From Hydrogenibacillus schlegelii (GTDB taxonomy: Bacteria > Bacillota > Bacilli > Thermicanales > DSM-22653), in NCBI RefSeq assembly GCF_001653195.1, contig NZ_JXBB01000066.1, positions 24,601-88,600 of the forward strand: a stretch of DNA of 64,000 nucleotides, in the 5' to 3' direction. Every line of letters begins with the position of its first letter. Position 1 is the stretch's first letter. The notes under the pieces were generated by a model. It saw only the letters and a program-made list of their open reading frames with translations, did not search any database and was not told where the DNA came from. A program made the position numbers and the translations under genes. Of this stretch, positions 35,921-45,309 are shown one piece after another.

Positions 35921-37830
35921 GAAAGCCGTCTGGCCTTTCCGACCGGCCGGGCGAGGGCCCGCCGGATGCGCTCCGCCACCGTCTCCGGCTCGAGGCCGAC
36001 CGCCTGAAGCAGCGCTTCGACGCTCCCGTGCGGGATGAACCGGTCCGGAAGTCCGAAGCGGAGGAAGCGGACGCCGGGCCGCGCCTCCGACTCCTCGAGC
36101 CAGTCGTGGTAGCGGGCGACGACCCGCTCGCCGAAGCCGCCGATCAAAGCCGACTCCTCGAGCGTCGCGATGAGCGGCACGCCGGAAAACAGCTCCCGAA
36201 GGAGCGCCTCGTCGAGGGGCTTGACGAAGCGGGCATTGATGACCGCCGCCCGGAGGCCTTGACGGATCAGGCGATCGGCCACCGCCTGGGCCAGCCGGAC
36301 CATGTTCGGCCCGACGGCGAGGAGGGCGAGATCCCGGCCCTCCTCCAGCACCTCCCACGATCCGATCGGGATGCGGCGGAAGGCGTCGTCGAGGGCGACG
36401 CCGACCCCCTGCCCCCGGGGATAGCGGACGAAAAACGGCACCCCGTCGGTCACGACGGCGGTGTACAAAAGATGCTGCAGCTCATTTTCGTCCTTCGGCG
36501 CCGCGATGACCGCATGGGGCACCGCCGAAACGATCGGGATGTCGAACACCCCCTGGTGCGTCTCCCCGTCCTGGCCGACGAGGCCCGCCCGGTCGACGGC
36601 GAAGACGACGCCGAGTTTCTGCAGCGCCACGTCGTGGATCACCTGGTCCACCGCCCGCTGCAAAAACGTCGAATAAATCGAGACGACCGGCTTCATCCCG
36701 TCGGCGGCAAGCCCCGCGGCCATCGTCACCGCGTGCGGCTCGGCGATGCCGACGTCGAAGCTCCGCTCCGGAAACCGCTCGAAAAACGGCCGGAGCCCCG
36801 AGCCCGAAATCATCGCCGGCGTGATGACGCAAAGCCGGGGCTCCGCTTCCGCCAGGCGGATCAGGGTGCGGGCGAAGACCGACGCATAGCTCGGCGGCCC
36901 GACGACCTTGATCATCTCGCCCGTCTCGATCTTGTACGGGCCGGTGCCGTGGTAGGCGTCGGCGTCGTTTTCCGCCGCCGGGTAGCCCTTCCCCTTTTTC
37001 GTCAGCACATGGACGAGGACCGGCCCGTCGACCTTCTTCGCCTGTTCCAGCGTCGCCTCCAGGGCGGCGAGGTCGTGGCCGTCCACCGGCCCGAGATACG
37101 TAAACCCGAGCTCCTCAAACCACATCCCGGGGACGAAAAACTGCTTGAGGGCCTCTTTGAGCCGTTCCGCCGTCTTAAAGAGGCCGTCGCCGACCTTCGG
37201 AATCCGCCGGAGGAGGTGTTCCACCTCGCCCTTCGCCCGCCGGTAGCGCTCCCCCGTCCGGATGCGGGTGAGGTAGTGGTGGATCGCCCCGACGTTCGGC
37301 GAGATGCTCATCTCGTTGTCGTTTAAGACGACGATCACCCGGCGCTTTTCATGGCCGAGGTTGTTGAGCGCTTCATACGCCATGCCGCCGGTGAGCGCCC
37401 CGTCGCCGATGACGGCGACGACGTGGTGCCGCTCGCCCCGGAGGTCCCGGGCGACGGCCATCCCGTGGGCCGCCGAAAGCGACGTCGACGCGTGCCCCGC
37501 TTCCCAGACGTCGTGCGGGGACTCCGACCGCTTCAAAAAACCCGACAGCCCGCCGTACTGCCGGAGCGTGCGAAAGCGCTCCCGGCGCCCGGTGACGATC
37601 TTATGCACATAGCCCTGGTGGCCGATGTCCCAGATGAGCCGATCCTCCGGGGAGCGGAACACCCGGTGAAGCGCCAGCGTGAGCTCCACGACGCCGAGGT
37701 TCGGCGCGAGGTGTCCGCCCGTCTGGGCGAGCGTCGTGATGAGAAACGTCCGGATTTCCGCCGCCAGGCGTTCCAGTTCGTCGATGGAAAGCGCCCGGAG
37801 GTCCGCCGGGTCGCGGATGGTCTCGAGCAC
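35917..37830 (-). CDS. dxs: 1-Deoxy-D-xylulose-5-phosphate synthase
   Basis: A 637-aa thiamine-diphosphate enzyme joining pyruvate and glyceraldehyde 3-phosphate, the first step of the MEP isoprenoid pathway. Landmarks are GGHLAPNLGVVELTLALH, WDIGHQGYVHKI, the TPP motif IGDGALTGGMAYEAL with LNDNEMSIS, DGHDLAALE and the transketolase pyrimidine domain with VFAVDRAGLVGQDGETHQG. The gene is followed directly by ispA (upstream) and tlyA (GTGA overlap), the Bacillus order. Confidence 0.97.
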   Translation of the reverse strand: MLETIRDPADLRALSIDELERLAAEIRTFLITTLAQTGGHLAPNLGVVELTLALHRVFRSPEDRLIWDIGHQGYVHKIVTGRRERFRTLRQYGGLSGFLKRSESPHDVWEAGHASTSLSAAHGMAVARDLRGERHHVVAVIGDGALTGGMAYEALNNLGHEKRRVIVVLNDNEMSISPNVGAIHHYLTRIRTGERYRRAKGEVEHLLRRIPKVGDGLFKTAERLKEALKQFFVPGMWFEELGFTYLGPVDGHDLAALEATLEQAKKVDGPVLVHVLTKKGKGYPAAENDADAYHGTGPYKIETGEMIKVVGPPSYASVFARTLIRLAEAEPRLCVITPAMISGSGLRPFFERFPERSFDVGIAEPHAVTMAAGLAADGMKPVVSIYSTFLQRAVDQVIHDVALQKLGVVFAVDRAGLVGQDGETHQGVFDIPIVSAVPHAVIAAPKDENELQHLLYTAVVTDGVPFFVRYPRGQGVGVALDDAFRRIPIGSWEVLEEGRDLALLAVGPNMVRLAQAVADRLIRQGLRAAVINARFVKPLDEALLRELFSGVPLIATLEESALIGGFGERVVARYHDWLEESEARPGVRFLRFGLPDRFIPHGSVEALLQAVGLEPETVAERIRRALARPVGKARRLS

Positions 37831-37861
37831 GCCGACCCCTCCCGTGTGTTCGACCGGGCGA

Positions 37862-38803
37862 CTACCGATCCCGGGCGGCGATGAACTCCGCCAGCGCCCG
37901 AAGCTCCGATCGTTCCAGCCCCGCCGTCCGGAGCGCCTCCGCCGCCTCGCCGATCAGCCGATCCCGAAGGCGACGGCTTTCCTCCAGGCCGACAAGGGCC
38001 GGGTACGTCGCCTTGCCGAGGGCCTCATCCCGATGCGGCGTCTTCCCGAGCGCCGCGGCGTCGCCGGTTACATCTAAAATATCATCCTGAACCTGAAAAG
38101 CCAAGCCGATCGCCCGGCCGTACGCCGAAAGCGCCGCGAGCGTCTTTTCCCCGGCGCCGGCAAGGATCGCCGCCCCGACGACCGAAAAGCGGATGAGGGC
38201 CCCCGTTTTCATCCGGTGCATCGCCTCCAGGGCGGCGAGATCGACCCGGCGCCCCCCACCGGTGTAGGCAAGATCGAGCGCCTGGCCGCCGACCATCCCG
38301 ACCGGACCGGCCGCCTCCGCCAGTTCCGCGACAAGCCGCACGACCACCCCCGGCGGGACGCCGTCCGCCGCCAGCCGGACGAGCGTCCCGAACGCGAGCG
38401 CCTGCAGCCCGTCCCCGGCGAGGATGGCCATCGCCTCCCCGAAGACGCGGTGGTTCGTCGGCCGCCCCCGCCGGAGGTCGTCGTCGTCCATCGCCGGAAG
38501 ATCGTCGTGGATGAGCGAGTACGTGTGCACCATCTCGATCGCCGCCGCCAGGGGAAACCCTTTTTGATGCGGCGTGCCGAGGCTTTCCAGCGTCGCAAAC
38601 ACGAGCGCCGGCCGGAGGCGCTTGCCGCCGCCGAGAAGCGAATACGCCATCGCCTCCCGGAGCGCCTCCGGCGCCTCCGGCGGAAGATAGTCCGAAAGGG
38701 CCGCCTCGAACGCCTCAAGGCGCGGCCGCTGTCTGGCCCAGAACGCGTCCGGCGTCCGTTCCTCCGGAAGCCCCTCCGGGATCCCCGCTCCTTCGGGCGT
38801 CAT
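37862..38803 (-). CDS. ispA: Farnesyl diphosphate synthase
   Basis: A 313-aa all-helical prenyltransferase that builds farnesyl diphosphate, the precursor of undecaprenyl and menaquinone chains. The first Asp-rich motif is HDDLPAMDDDDLRRGRPTNH and the second QVQDDILDVTGD; GGGKRLRPAL and the short-chain family insert are also present. The ATG at 38803 overlaps the xseB stop codon. Confidence 0.95.
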   Translation of the reverse strand: MTPEGAGIPEGLPEERTPDAFWARQRPRLEAFEAALSDYLPPEAPEALREAMAYSLLGGGKRLRPALVFATLESLGTPHQKGFPLAAAIEMVHTYSLIHDDLPAMDDDDLRRGRPTNHRVFGEAMAILAGDGLQALAFGTLVRLAADGVPPGVVVRLVAELAEAAGPVGMVGGQALDLAYTGGGRRVDLAALEAMHRMKTGALIRFSVVGAAILAGAGEKTLAALSAYGRAIGLAFQVQDDILDVTGDAAALGKTPHRDEALGKATYPALVGLEESRRLRDRLIGEAAEALRTAGLERSELRALAEFIAARDR

Positions 38804-39141
38804 CGTTCGGCGCCTCCAAAGGGCCGCTCCACCCAGAGCCCCGGCGCCTCTTCCAGGAGCACCGTCACCTTCTGCTCGACGGCGGTGAGGAGCTCGTCGC
38901 ACCGGCGGGCAAGGAGCACCCCTTCCCGGTACAGGTCGATCGCCACCTCCAGCGGCACATCGCCGGACTCGAGGCGGCGGACGACGTCTTCCAGTCGTTC
39001 CAGGGCCGCTTCAAAGCCGAGCGCCTGAATCTCTTCCGGCGAAAGCCCCTCCGCCGGCCGCCCGGCGCCCGGATCCCCGTTTTCCGACCTCAGCCCTTCC
39101 GGCGCCCGTCCGCCGGCCTCCGCTCGGATCTCGTCTCCCAC
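38800..39141 (-). CDS. xseB: Exodeoxyribonuclease VII small subunit
   Basis: A small helical subunit of exonuclease VII, which degrades single-stranded DNA from either end. The core GFEAALERLEDVVRRLESG then DVPLEVAIDLYREGVLL is typical. The GTG at 39141 follows GGGAGGAGG by 7 bp; it gives 113 aa, about 35 longer at the N-terminus than most homologues, and overlaps xseA by 52 bp. Confidence 0.9.
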   Translation of the reverse strand: MGDEIRAEAGGRAPEGLRSENGDPGAGRPAEGLSPEEIQALGFEAALERLEDVVRRLESGDVPLEVAIDLYREGVLLARRCDELLTAVEQKVTVLLEEAPGLWVERPFGGAER

Positions 39142-40520
39142 GACCACGCCTCCTCCCGGATGTCCCAAACCGTCACGATCGCCACGCCGTCTTCAAAACG
39201 AAGGCGGAGCCCCTCCCCCGGCGCGAGGGACGCCGCCCGTTTCACCAGCCGCCCGTCCGGGCCCTCGACGAGGGCATAACCCCGGCGCAGGGGGGCCAGC
39301 GGCCCCGCCGCCTCAAGGCGGGCGGCCCACTGGGCGAGGACGATGCGGTGCCGACGTAGCGCCTCCAGCATCGCCCGTCCAAGCCGCCGGCGGACCTCGT
39401 CGAACCGCCGCCTGGCCCGGACGACCTCGGCCTCCAGCCGCCGGACATCGCCGAGGCGACCGCGCACGGCCTCGAGGCGGGCCCGGCGCCGTTCGAGCGT
39501 CCGCTCCATCGCCCCCACGAGGCGTTCCGTCGCCCGGTCCAGCCGTTCCTCATGGGGGCGGATCAGCCGCTCCGGCGCCTGCCAGATCGCCCGGTCGAGG
39601 ACCGCCTGAAGCCGCTCCCGGCCCCGACGGACCCGGTCGACGAGGCGCCCTTCCATCCGTCGGCGCAGTTCCGCAAGGAGCTTTCTGAGCTCTCGCCGAT
39701 CCGGCACCGCCCGCTCGGCGGCACCGGTCGGCGTCGGCGCCCGAAGATCGGCGACGAAATCGGCGATCGTCGTGTCCGTCTCATGGCCGACGCCGCTTAT
39801 GATCGGCACCGGTGAGGCGAAGATCGCCCGGGCGACCGCCTCGTCGTTAAACGCCCAGAGCTCCTCGATCGATCCGCCTCCCCGAGCGACGATCGCCACA
39901 TCCGGCGGCGGGACGAGCGCCCGAAGCCGGTCCAAGGCCGCCACGAGCGACGCCGGCGCCTCGAGGCCCTGCACCTGCGCCGGGATGATGACGACGTTCG
40001 CCGCGGGGAAGCGGCGGCCGAGCGTCGTCAGAATGTCCCGGATCGCCGCGCCGCTCGTCGACGTGATGACGGCAACCCGCTCCGGAAAGCGGGGAATCGG
40101 CCGTTTCCGGTCGAAAAGCCCTTCCCGCCGGAGCTTTTCCTTGAGCTGCTCGAAGGCGAGGTACAGGTTTCCGATCCCGTCCGGCTGCATCTCCTTGACG
40201 TACAGCTGATAGACGCCGTCCCGCTCGAAGACGTCGACATCGCCCCGGGCGATGACCCGAAGCCCGTCCTCCGGCCGGAAACGGAGGGCGCGGTTCGCGC
40301 TGGCAAACATGACCGCCTGAAGCCGGGACGTCTCATCCTTCAGCGAAAAATACATGTGGCCCCGGGGATGATGCTTGAAGTTCGAAATCTCCCCTCGGAC
40401 CCAGACGTCCCGGAACATCGCCTCCCGGGCAAGATGCGCCTTCACCAGGCGATTTAAGGCCGTCACCGTGAGCGCCCCTTCCGCCGACCGGCCGAGGTCG
40501 GGCTCATGCACCGGCCACAT
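39090..40520 (-). CDS. xseA: Exodeoxyribonuclease VII large subunit
   Basis: A 476-aa nuclease subunit. The N-terminal OB fold contains VWVRGEISNFKHHPRGHMYF; the catalytic core has RVAVITSTSGAAIRDILTTL, IVARGGGSIEELWAFND and SGVGHETDTTIADFVADLRA; a long Arg-rich coiled coil follows (about 285-400). The C-terminal strand RRGYALVEG closes the protein. It overlaps folD by 17 bp. Confidence 0.96.
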   Translation of the reverse strand: MWPVHEPDLGRSAEGALTVTALNRLVKAHLAREAMFRDVWVRGEISNFKHHPRGHMYFSLKDETSRLQAVMFASANRALRFRPEDGLRVIARGDVDVFERDGVYQLYVKEMQPDGIGNLYLAFEQLKEKLRREGLFDRKRPIPRFPERVAVITSTSGAAIRDILTTLGRRFPAANVVIIPAQVQGLEAPASLVAALDRLRALVPPPDVAIVARGGGSIEELWAFNDEAVARAIFASPVPIISGVGHETDTTIADFVADLRAPTPTGAAERAVPDRRELRKLLAELRRRMEGRLVDRVRRGRERLQAVLDRAIWQAPERLIRPHEERLDRATERLVGAMERTLERRRARLEAVRGRLGDVRRLEAEVVRARRRFDEVRRRLGRAMLEALRRHRIVLAQWAARLEAAGPLAPLRRGYALVEGPDGRLVKRAASLAPGEGLRLRFEDGVAIVTVWDIREEAWSWETRSERRPADGRRKG

Positions 40521-41376
40521 CCCGCCACCCCCGCCGGCGTCGGGCCGCCAAAACGGTATTCTTGAGGAGCATCGCCACCGTCATCGGCCCGACGCCCCCC
40601 GGAACCGGCGTAAGCCACTCCGCGACTTCCGCCACCGCCGGGTGAACGTCGCCGACGAGGTGGCCGGCCTCGTCCCGGTGGATGCCGACGTCGATCACCA
40701 CCGCCCCGGGCTTGACGAACTCCGGCCCGAAGAAATGCTTCTTCCCCACGGCGACGACGACGATGTCCGCTTCCCGGGTGAACCGCCCGATCGGTCCGCT
40801 CCGGGAATGAAGCATCGTGACCGCCGCATCCCGCATCAGAAGAAGCTGCGCCGCCGGCCGACCGACGATGTTGCTCCGGCCGACGACGACCGCATGCCGC
40901 CCGGCGATCGGGATGTCGTACGCGTCGAGAAGGGCGACGATCCCCTTCGGCGTGCACGGCACAAGGCCCGACGCGTCGCCGCGGAACAGCCGCCCGGCGT
41001 TTTCCGGCGTAAAACCGTCGACGTCTTTGGCCGGGTCGATCGCTTCGATGACCGCCGCCTCATCGATATGCGGCGGAAGCGGCAGCTGAACGATCACGCC
41101 GTCGACGTCCGGATCGTCGCTGAGCGCCCGGACGCGGGCGACGAGCTCCGCCTCGGCGACCTCGGCCGGCAGGCGAACGACCGTCGAGCGCATGCCGACG
41201 GCTTCCGCCTTTTTGGCCTTCGACCGGACGTACGTCGCCGACGCCGGATCATCCCCGACGAGGACGACCGTAAGATGCGGCCACACCCCGCCGGCCCGAA
41301 GCGATGCCACGTCTTGCCGAAGCTCCTCCATCACCCGCTCGGCGACTGTCCGCCCGTCGATCGTCCGCGCCCCCAT
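40504..41376 (-). CDS. folD: Methylene-tetrahydrofolate dehydrogenase/cyclohydrolase
   Basis: A 290-aa bifunctional enzyme of one-carbon metabolism. Conserved signatures are YVRSKAKKAEAVGM (catalytic Lys), VQLPLPPHIDE, DPAKDVDGFTPEN and the NADP site VVGRSNIVGRPAAQLL followed by PGGVGPMTVAMLL. Its place between xseA and nusB matches B. subtilis, with a TsaD-like gene inserted upstream. Confidence 0.97.
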   Translation of the reverse strand: MGARTIDGRTVAERVMEELRQDVASLRAGGVWPHLTVVLVGDDPASATYVRSKAKKAEAVGMRSTVVRLPAEVAEAELVARVRALSDDPDVDGVIVQLPLPPHIDEAAVIEAIDPAKDVDGFTPENAGRLFRGDASGLVPCTPKGIVALLDAYDIPIAGRHAVVVGRSNIVGRPAAQLLLMRDAAVTMLHSRSGPIGRFTREADIVVVAVGKKHFFGPEFVKPGAVVIDVGIHRDEAGHLVGDVHPAVAEVAEWLTPVPGGVGPMTVAMLLKNTVLAARRRRGWRDVAGA

Positions 41377-41407
41377 CGCACCGACTCCTTCGTCCTCATC
41401 TGTCTGA

Positions 41408-42436
41408 TCAAGCTCCGTCTGTCAGTTCATGCTTCCCGTTCCGCCGCCCGCCGAGCGCTTCGACCGCCGGCGGCGCTTCCGCCGGAGGCTCGTCCGACGG
41501 ATGGCCCAACCGCTCCCGCGCCCGGGCGATCCAGGCGACGCCGCACCCGTTGTCGCCGGCCAGCTCCGGCGGCGCAAACCGAAGCGGAAAACGCCGCCCG
41601 AGGCGCTCCTCGACGCGGCGGCGGATGAACGCGTTGGCGACGACGCCGCCGACGAGCACGAGCGGCCGGACCTCTTTCGCCCCGCCGAGGACGATCTTCT
41701 CGATCGCCCGAGCGACCGCCGCCTCCGTCGCCCGGGCGACCGCCGCCGCCGGCGCCCCCCGCTCGATCGCCCGAAGAAGCGCCGCCTCCGACCCGGATAG
41801 GTGCACCGCCCCGTCGGACGAGCGCACCGGCACCGCGATCGCCCGCGCCGCCTTCTCCTCCGCCTGCCGGGCCAGCGCCTCCAGGCACGGCCCCGCCGGA
41901 AAGGGACAGCCGAGGCGGACGCCGATGCGGTCGATGAGCTGACCGACCGTCACATCCCGCGTCCCGCCCCGGACGGCGATCCGGTAGCCGCCGGGCACCG
42001 GCGCGACGTCCAAAAGCTCCGTCGTCCCGCCGGATAAGTGAAGCGTCCAAAACGGCCCCGACGCCTCCAGCCGGTCGAAGGCGGCAATATGCCCTTCCTG
42101 ATGGGTCGTCTCATAAAACGGGACCCCGGCGCCGGCGGCGAGAAAGCGGCCGAACGCCCGGCCGACCTCAAACACCGGCATGTACGACCCCTCGACCGGC
42201 CGCGGCCGGGCGCTCGCGGCGACGGCCCGAAGCCGCCGGCCCGAAAGCGCCGCCCGGATCTCGGCCGCCGCCCGGCCGAGCGTCCGCAAATGAAAAAAAA
42301 CCGCCTCCGACTGCCGGGCTCCGACGGCCCCGGGCGCCACCGGGACGAGCCAGCGCCGGTCGAGGAGGACGGTCCCGTCCGCATCGATCAAGCAGATCGA
42401 CGTCCGGTAGTTGCTCGTATCGATGCCGAGATACAC
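41408..42436 (-). CDS. TsaD/Kae1-like ASKHA protein (O-sialoglycoprotein endopeptidase-type paralogue)
   Basis: A 342-aa protein starting at GTG 42436 after GGAGGGG, with YLGIDTSNYRTS (phosphate-binding loop), THQEGHIAAF (a His-x-Glu-Gly-His metal pair), LHLSGGTTELLDV and VLVGGVVANAFIRRRVEERL. These are the landmarks of the TsaD family, but spacing and the catalytic HxEAH differ slightly (Gly for Ala). Paralogues of this kind next to folD and nusB occur in several Firmicutes; whether they make t6A is unknown. A true tsaD is expected elsewhere in the genome. Confidence 0.75.
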   Translation of the reverse strand: MYLGIDTSNYRTSICLIDADGTVLLDRRWLVPVAPGAVGARQSEAVFFHLRTLGRAAAEIRAALSGRRLRAVAASARPRPVEGSYMPVFEVGRAFGRFLAAGAGVPFYETTHQEGHIAAFDRLEASGPFWTLHLSGGTTELLDVAPVPGGYRIAVRGGTRDVTVGQLIDRIGVRLGCPFPAGPCLEALARQAEEKAARAIAVPVRSSDGAVHLSGSEAALLRAIERGAPAAAVARATEAAVARAIEKIVLGGAKEVRPLVLVGGVVANAFIRRRVEERLGRRFPLRFAPPELAGDNGCGVAWIARARERLGHPSDEPPAEAPPAVEALGGRRNGKHELTDGA

Positions 42437-42449
42437 CGCGTCCCCTCCG

Positions 42450-42938
42450 CTATCGGCCGCCTGCCGGCGCCCCGCCGTCTTCCGACGCCTCTTCGGCGCG
42501 CGAAGGCTCGCCGCCCGCCGCCGCGTCGCCTTCGGCGTCGCCGGCCTCGCCGAAGCGCTCCCGGAACACCCGGGACAGAAGACCGTTGATGAACACCCGC
42601 GCTCGCTCGTCGCTGTAGCGCTTCGCGAGCTCCACCGCTTCGTCGAGGGCGACCTTCGGCGGCACGTCGTCGACATAGAGGAGCTCGTACAGGCCGAGCC
42701 GGAGGATCGCCCGATCGATCACCGGGATCCGTTCCAGCCGCCAGCCGACGAGATGATCGACGATCAGCCGGTCGAGCCCCGCCTGTTCCCGGAGCACCCC
42801 GGCGACGAGCGCCCGGGCATACGCCCCCTCGTCGGACCCGAGCCCGAGCGCCTCGAACGCGGCCTCCGGCGTCGCGCCGGCCAGATCGATCTGATACAGC
42901 GCTTTTAAAGCCAACTCCCGCGCCGTTCGCCTCTGCAT
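42450..42938 (-). CDS. nusB: Transcription antitermination factor NusB
   Basis: An all-helical RNA-binding protein that with NusE joins boxA antitermination complexes on rRNA operons. RRTARELALKALYQIDLAG, the middle ERIPVIDRAILRLGLYEL and KVALDEAVELAKRYSDERA then VFINGLL are typical. ATG 42938 gives 162 aa; the last 30 residues are a Gly/Ala/Glu-rich tail not seen in most NusB proteins. Confidence 0.94.
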   Translation of the reverse strand: MQRRTARELALKALYQIDLAGATPEAAFEALGLGSDEGAYARALVAGVLREQAGLDRLIVDHLVGWRLERIPVIDRAILRLGLYELLYVDDVPPKVALDEAVELAKRYSDERARVFINGLLSRVFRERFGEAGDAEGDAAAGGEPSRAEEASEDGGAPAGGR

Positions 42939-43009
42939 CCGCGCCGGGATCTCCTTTCCTCCCGCTCCGCCGGTCGGTTCCCCGACCCCCCCGGGCCCGA
43001 ACCGGCGCC

Positions 43010-43255
43010 TCACCGGCGGTCCCGTTCAAAAAACGGCCGCTCCCGTTCGGTGAAAAATGACTCCGGCAAAAAACGCATGATCCAATCCGCCAGGCGATCC
43101 TTCCGGTCGTAGCGGCTGCCGATCCAGAAGCCGAGCGCCACCAGGACGGCGACGACGAACGCCCGCCACGCCCCGAACGCGAGGTAGACCGCGCTCACGA
43201 GAAGCGCGTATGCCGTCCCGAGGATCTTTCCCAGATGGGCCTGCCAGTCGAACAT
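43010..43255 (-). CDS. DUF2273 small membrane protein
   Basis: An 81-aa protein with two hydrophobic segments (residues about 8-27 and 30-47) and a basic, aromatic C-terminal part (RLADWIMRFLPESFF). DUF2273 proteins are commonly encoded beside AmaP and Asp23-type genes, as here. Function is unknown. Confidence 0.75.
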   Translation of the reverse strand: MFDWQAHLGKILGTAYALLVSAVYLAFGAWRAFVVAVLVALGFWIGSRYDRKDRLADWIMRFLPESFFTERERPFFERDRR

Positions 43256-43270
43256 CGGCGCCCCTCCCGC

Positions 43271-43828
43271 TTACAGCACCCGGCGCCGGGGCGGCTTCGG
43301 CGCCTCCGGCCGCTCGACCTCGTGGACGAAAACCGACACCTTGCTGATCTCGACGCCGGTGATCGCCTCGACCTTGCTTTTGACCTCCGCCTGCACCCGT
43401 TCGATCAGCTCGGGGATCGGCGCCTCCCCGTCGACGCCGATTTTGATAAAAAATTGATATCCGTCGATCTCCGAGGGCTCAAAGCGAACGGCGACGTCGT
43501 GGGCGCCCGGGATCTTCTGCGCCGCCTTGGCGGCGAGATGCTCAAACGTCGACAGCGCGATCCGCGTCTCGCCGTAGGCGTTCCGGCCGGCCAGGGCCGT
43601 CTCCTGCCGCGGCCGCCGCCGGACGACGAGAAAGCGCAGGCTGAGAAGAAGGAGGGCGAGGGCGACGACCAGAAGCGCGATCTTGGACGGCAGCGACTGG
43701 TACAAAAAGGCCAGCGCATCGTATACCTGCGTCTCCAGAAGGCCGAGCGCCGGAACGATGAGGGCCGCGGAGACGACCAATCCGATGAGCGCAAACAGCC
43801 TGAGGAGCCAGTAATCGACTCCGGACAC
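43271..43828 (-). CDS. amaP: Alkaline shock response membrane anchor protein AmaP
   Basis: A 185-aa protein with two membrane helices (residues about 8-28 and 46-68) joined by a short loop and followed by a cytoplasmic domain related to Asp23 (ALSTFEHLAAKAAQKIPGA, ISKVSVFVHEVE). In Staphylococcus AmaP anchors Asp23 at the membrane. GTG 43828 follows GGGGGAAG. A consensus promoter lies upstream in the accC stop region. No Asp23/YqhY gene lies beside it, unlike in B. subtilis (yqhY) and staphylococci. Confidence 0.78.
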   Translation of the reverse strand: MSGVDYWLLRLFALIGLVVSAALIVPALGLLETQVYDALAFLYQSLPSKIALLVVALALLLLSLRFLVVRRRPRQETALAGRNAYGETRIALSTFEHLAAKAAQKIPGAHDVAVRFEPSEIDGYQFFIKIGVDGEAPIPELIERVQAEVKSKVEAITGVEISKVSVFVHEVERPEAPKPPRRRVL

Positions 43829-43904
43829 GTCGCTTCCCCCTTCTTCGGCTCCCGGGCCGCGGCGCCGGGCCGCCGCCCGCCCCAGCCGGCCGAGCTTCAC
43901 CCAA

Positions 43905-43932
43905 ATTATACCCGCGCTCACATACGTGTCAA
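43905..43932 (-). promoter_or_regulatory. Consensus sigma-A promoter for amaP-DUF2273-nusB
   Basis: Minus strand: TTGACA (43932-43927), 16-bp spacer, TATAAT (43910-43905). Both hexamers are perfect. The -35 element contains the accC stop codon TGA. Confidence 0.85.
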
Positions 43933-45290
43933 ATCGACTGGACGGCGGCGAGACGCCGTTCGAGGAACCGCGTGTCGACGTCGCCGGCGACGAACTGAGG
44001 ATCGTCCATGAGCGCCCGGTGGAGCGGGATCGTCGTCTTCACGCCGGGACCCTCGACGACCATTTCGTCGAGCGCCCGGCGCATCCGCCGGATCGCCTCC
44101 TCTCGGGTCGGCGCCCAGACGATGAGCTTCGCGATCATCGAATCGTAATACGGCGACACCGTCGCCCCGGGGACGAGCCCCGTATCGACCCGGACGCCGA
44201 AGCCGCCCGGCAGCCAGAGCCGCTCGATCCGCCCCGGCGTCGGCATAAAATTCCGGTCGGGATCTTCGGCGTTGATCCGGCACTCGATTGCATGCCCCCG
44301 GAAGGCGACGTCCTCCTGCCGCACGCGGAGGGGCTCCCCGGCGGCAACTCGGATCATCTCCTGAACCAGATCGATGCCGGTGATCATCTCCGTCACCGGA
44401 TGCTCGACCTGGATCCGGGTGTTCATCTCCATAAAGTAAAACCGGCCGTCTTCGTCGAGCAAAAATTCGACCGTTCCCGCGCCGACGTAATCGACGGCCT
44501 GCGCCACCCGGACCGCCGCCTCCCCCAGCGCCTGCCGGAGTTCCGGCCTCACCGCCGGCGACGGCGCTTCTTCGATCAGCTTCTGATGCCGCCTCTGCAC
44601 CGAACAGTCCCGCTCGCCGAGGTGGATCACGTTCCCGAAGCGGTCGGCGAGGATCTGCACCTCGACGTGGCGGGGTCGGCGCAGGTATTTTTCCAGGTAC
44701 ACCCCCGGCGACCCGAAGGCCGCTTCCGCCTCCTGCATCGCCGTCGGCAAAAGCCGGATCAGCGCTTCCCGGTTCTCCGCCACCCGCATCCCTTTGCCGC
44801 CGCCGCCGGCGGTCGCCTTGATGATCACCGGATAGCCGATCGCCTCCGCGACCTCCGCCGCCTTCTCCGGCGTCTCGACGAGGCCGTCGGAGCCGGGGAT
44901 CGTCGGCACGCCGGCGTCCGCCGCCGTCCTTTTCGCCGTCATCTTATCGCCCATCCGAGCGATCGCCTCCGGGCTCGGGCCGACGAAGGTGAGCCCGACG
45001 TGGCGGCACAGCTCGGCAAAATGCGCGTTCTCCGCGAGAAAGCCGTACCCCGGGTGAACCGCATCGGCGCCGACGGACGTCGCCAGGGCGACGATCTGCG
45101 TCATGTTGAGATAGCTTTCTTTGGCCGGCGGCGGACCGATGCAGTACGCCTCATCCGCGAGCCGGACGAACGGCGCCTCCCGGTCCGCCTCCGAAAAGAC
45201 CGCCACCGTCCGGATGCCGAGTTCCTTCGCCGCCCGAATGATTCGGACGGCGATCTCGCCGCGGTTGGCGACGACGAGCTTCCGAAACAT
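43929..45290 (-). CDS. accC: Acetyl-CoA carboxylase biotin carboxylase subunit
   Basis: A 453-aa ATP-grasp enzyme that carboxylates biotin on AccB, the first step of fatty-acid synthesis. [20 protein letters not shown] opens the N-domain; the ATP-binding loop is [44 protein letters not shown] and [13 protein letters not shown] are further signatures. ATG 45290 follows GAGGAGG and the gene lies 19 bp after accB. Confidence 0.97.
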   Translation of the reverse strand: MFRKLVVANRGEIAVRIIRAAKELGIRTVAVFSEADREAPFVRLADEAYCIGPPPAKESYLNMTQIVALATSVGADAVHPGYGFLAENAHFAELCRHVGLTFVGPSPEAIARMGDKMTAKRTAADAGVPTIPGSDGLVETPEKAAEVAEAIGYPVIIKATAGGGGKGMRVAENREALIRLLPTAMQEAEAAFGSPGVYLEKYLRRPRHVEVQILADRFGNVIHLGERDCSVQRRHQKLIEEAPSPAVRPELRQALGEAAVRVAQAVDYVGAGTVEFLLDEDGRFYFMEMNTRIQVEHPVTEMITGIDLVQEMIRVAAGEPLRVRQEDVAFRGHAIECRINAEDPDRNFMPTPGRIERLWLPGGFGVRVDTGLVPGATVSPYYDSMIAKLIVWAPTREEAIRRMRRALDEMVVEGPGVKTTIPLHRALMDDPQFVAGDVDTRFLERRLAAVQSI

Positions 45291-45309
45291 CGCGCCTCCT
45301 CCTCGTGAC

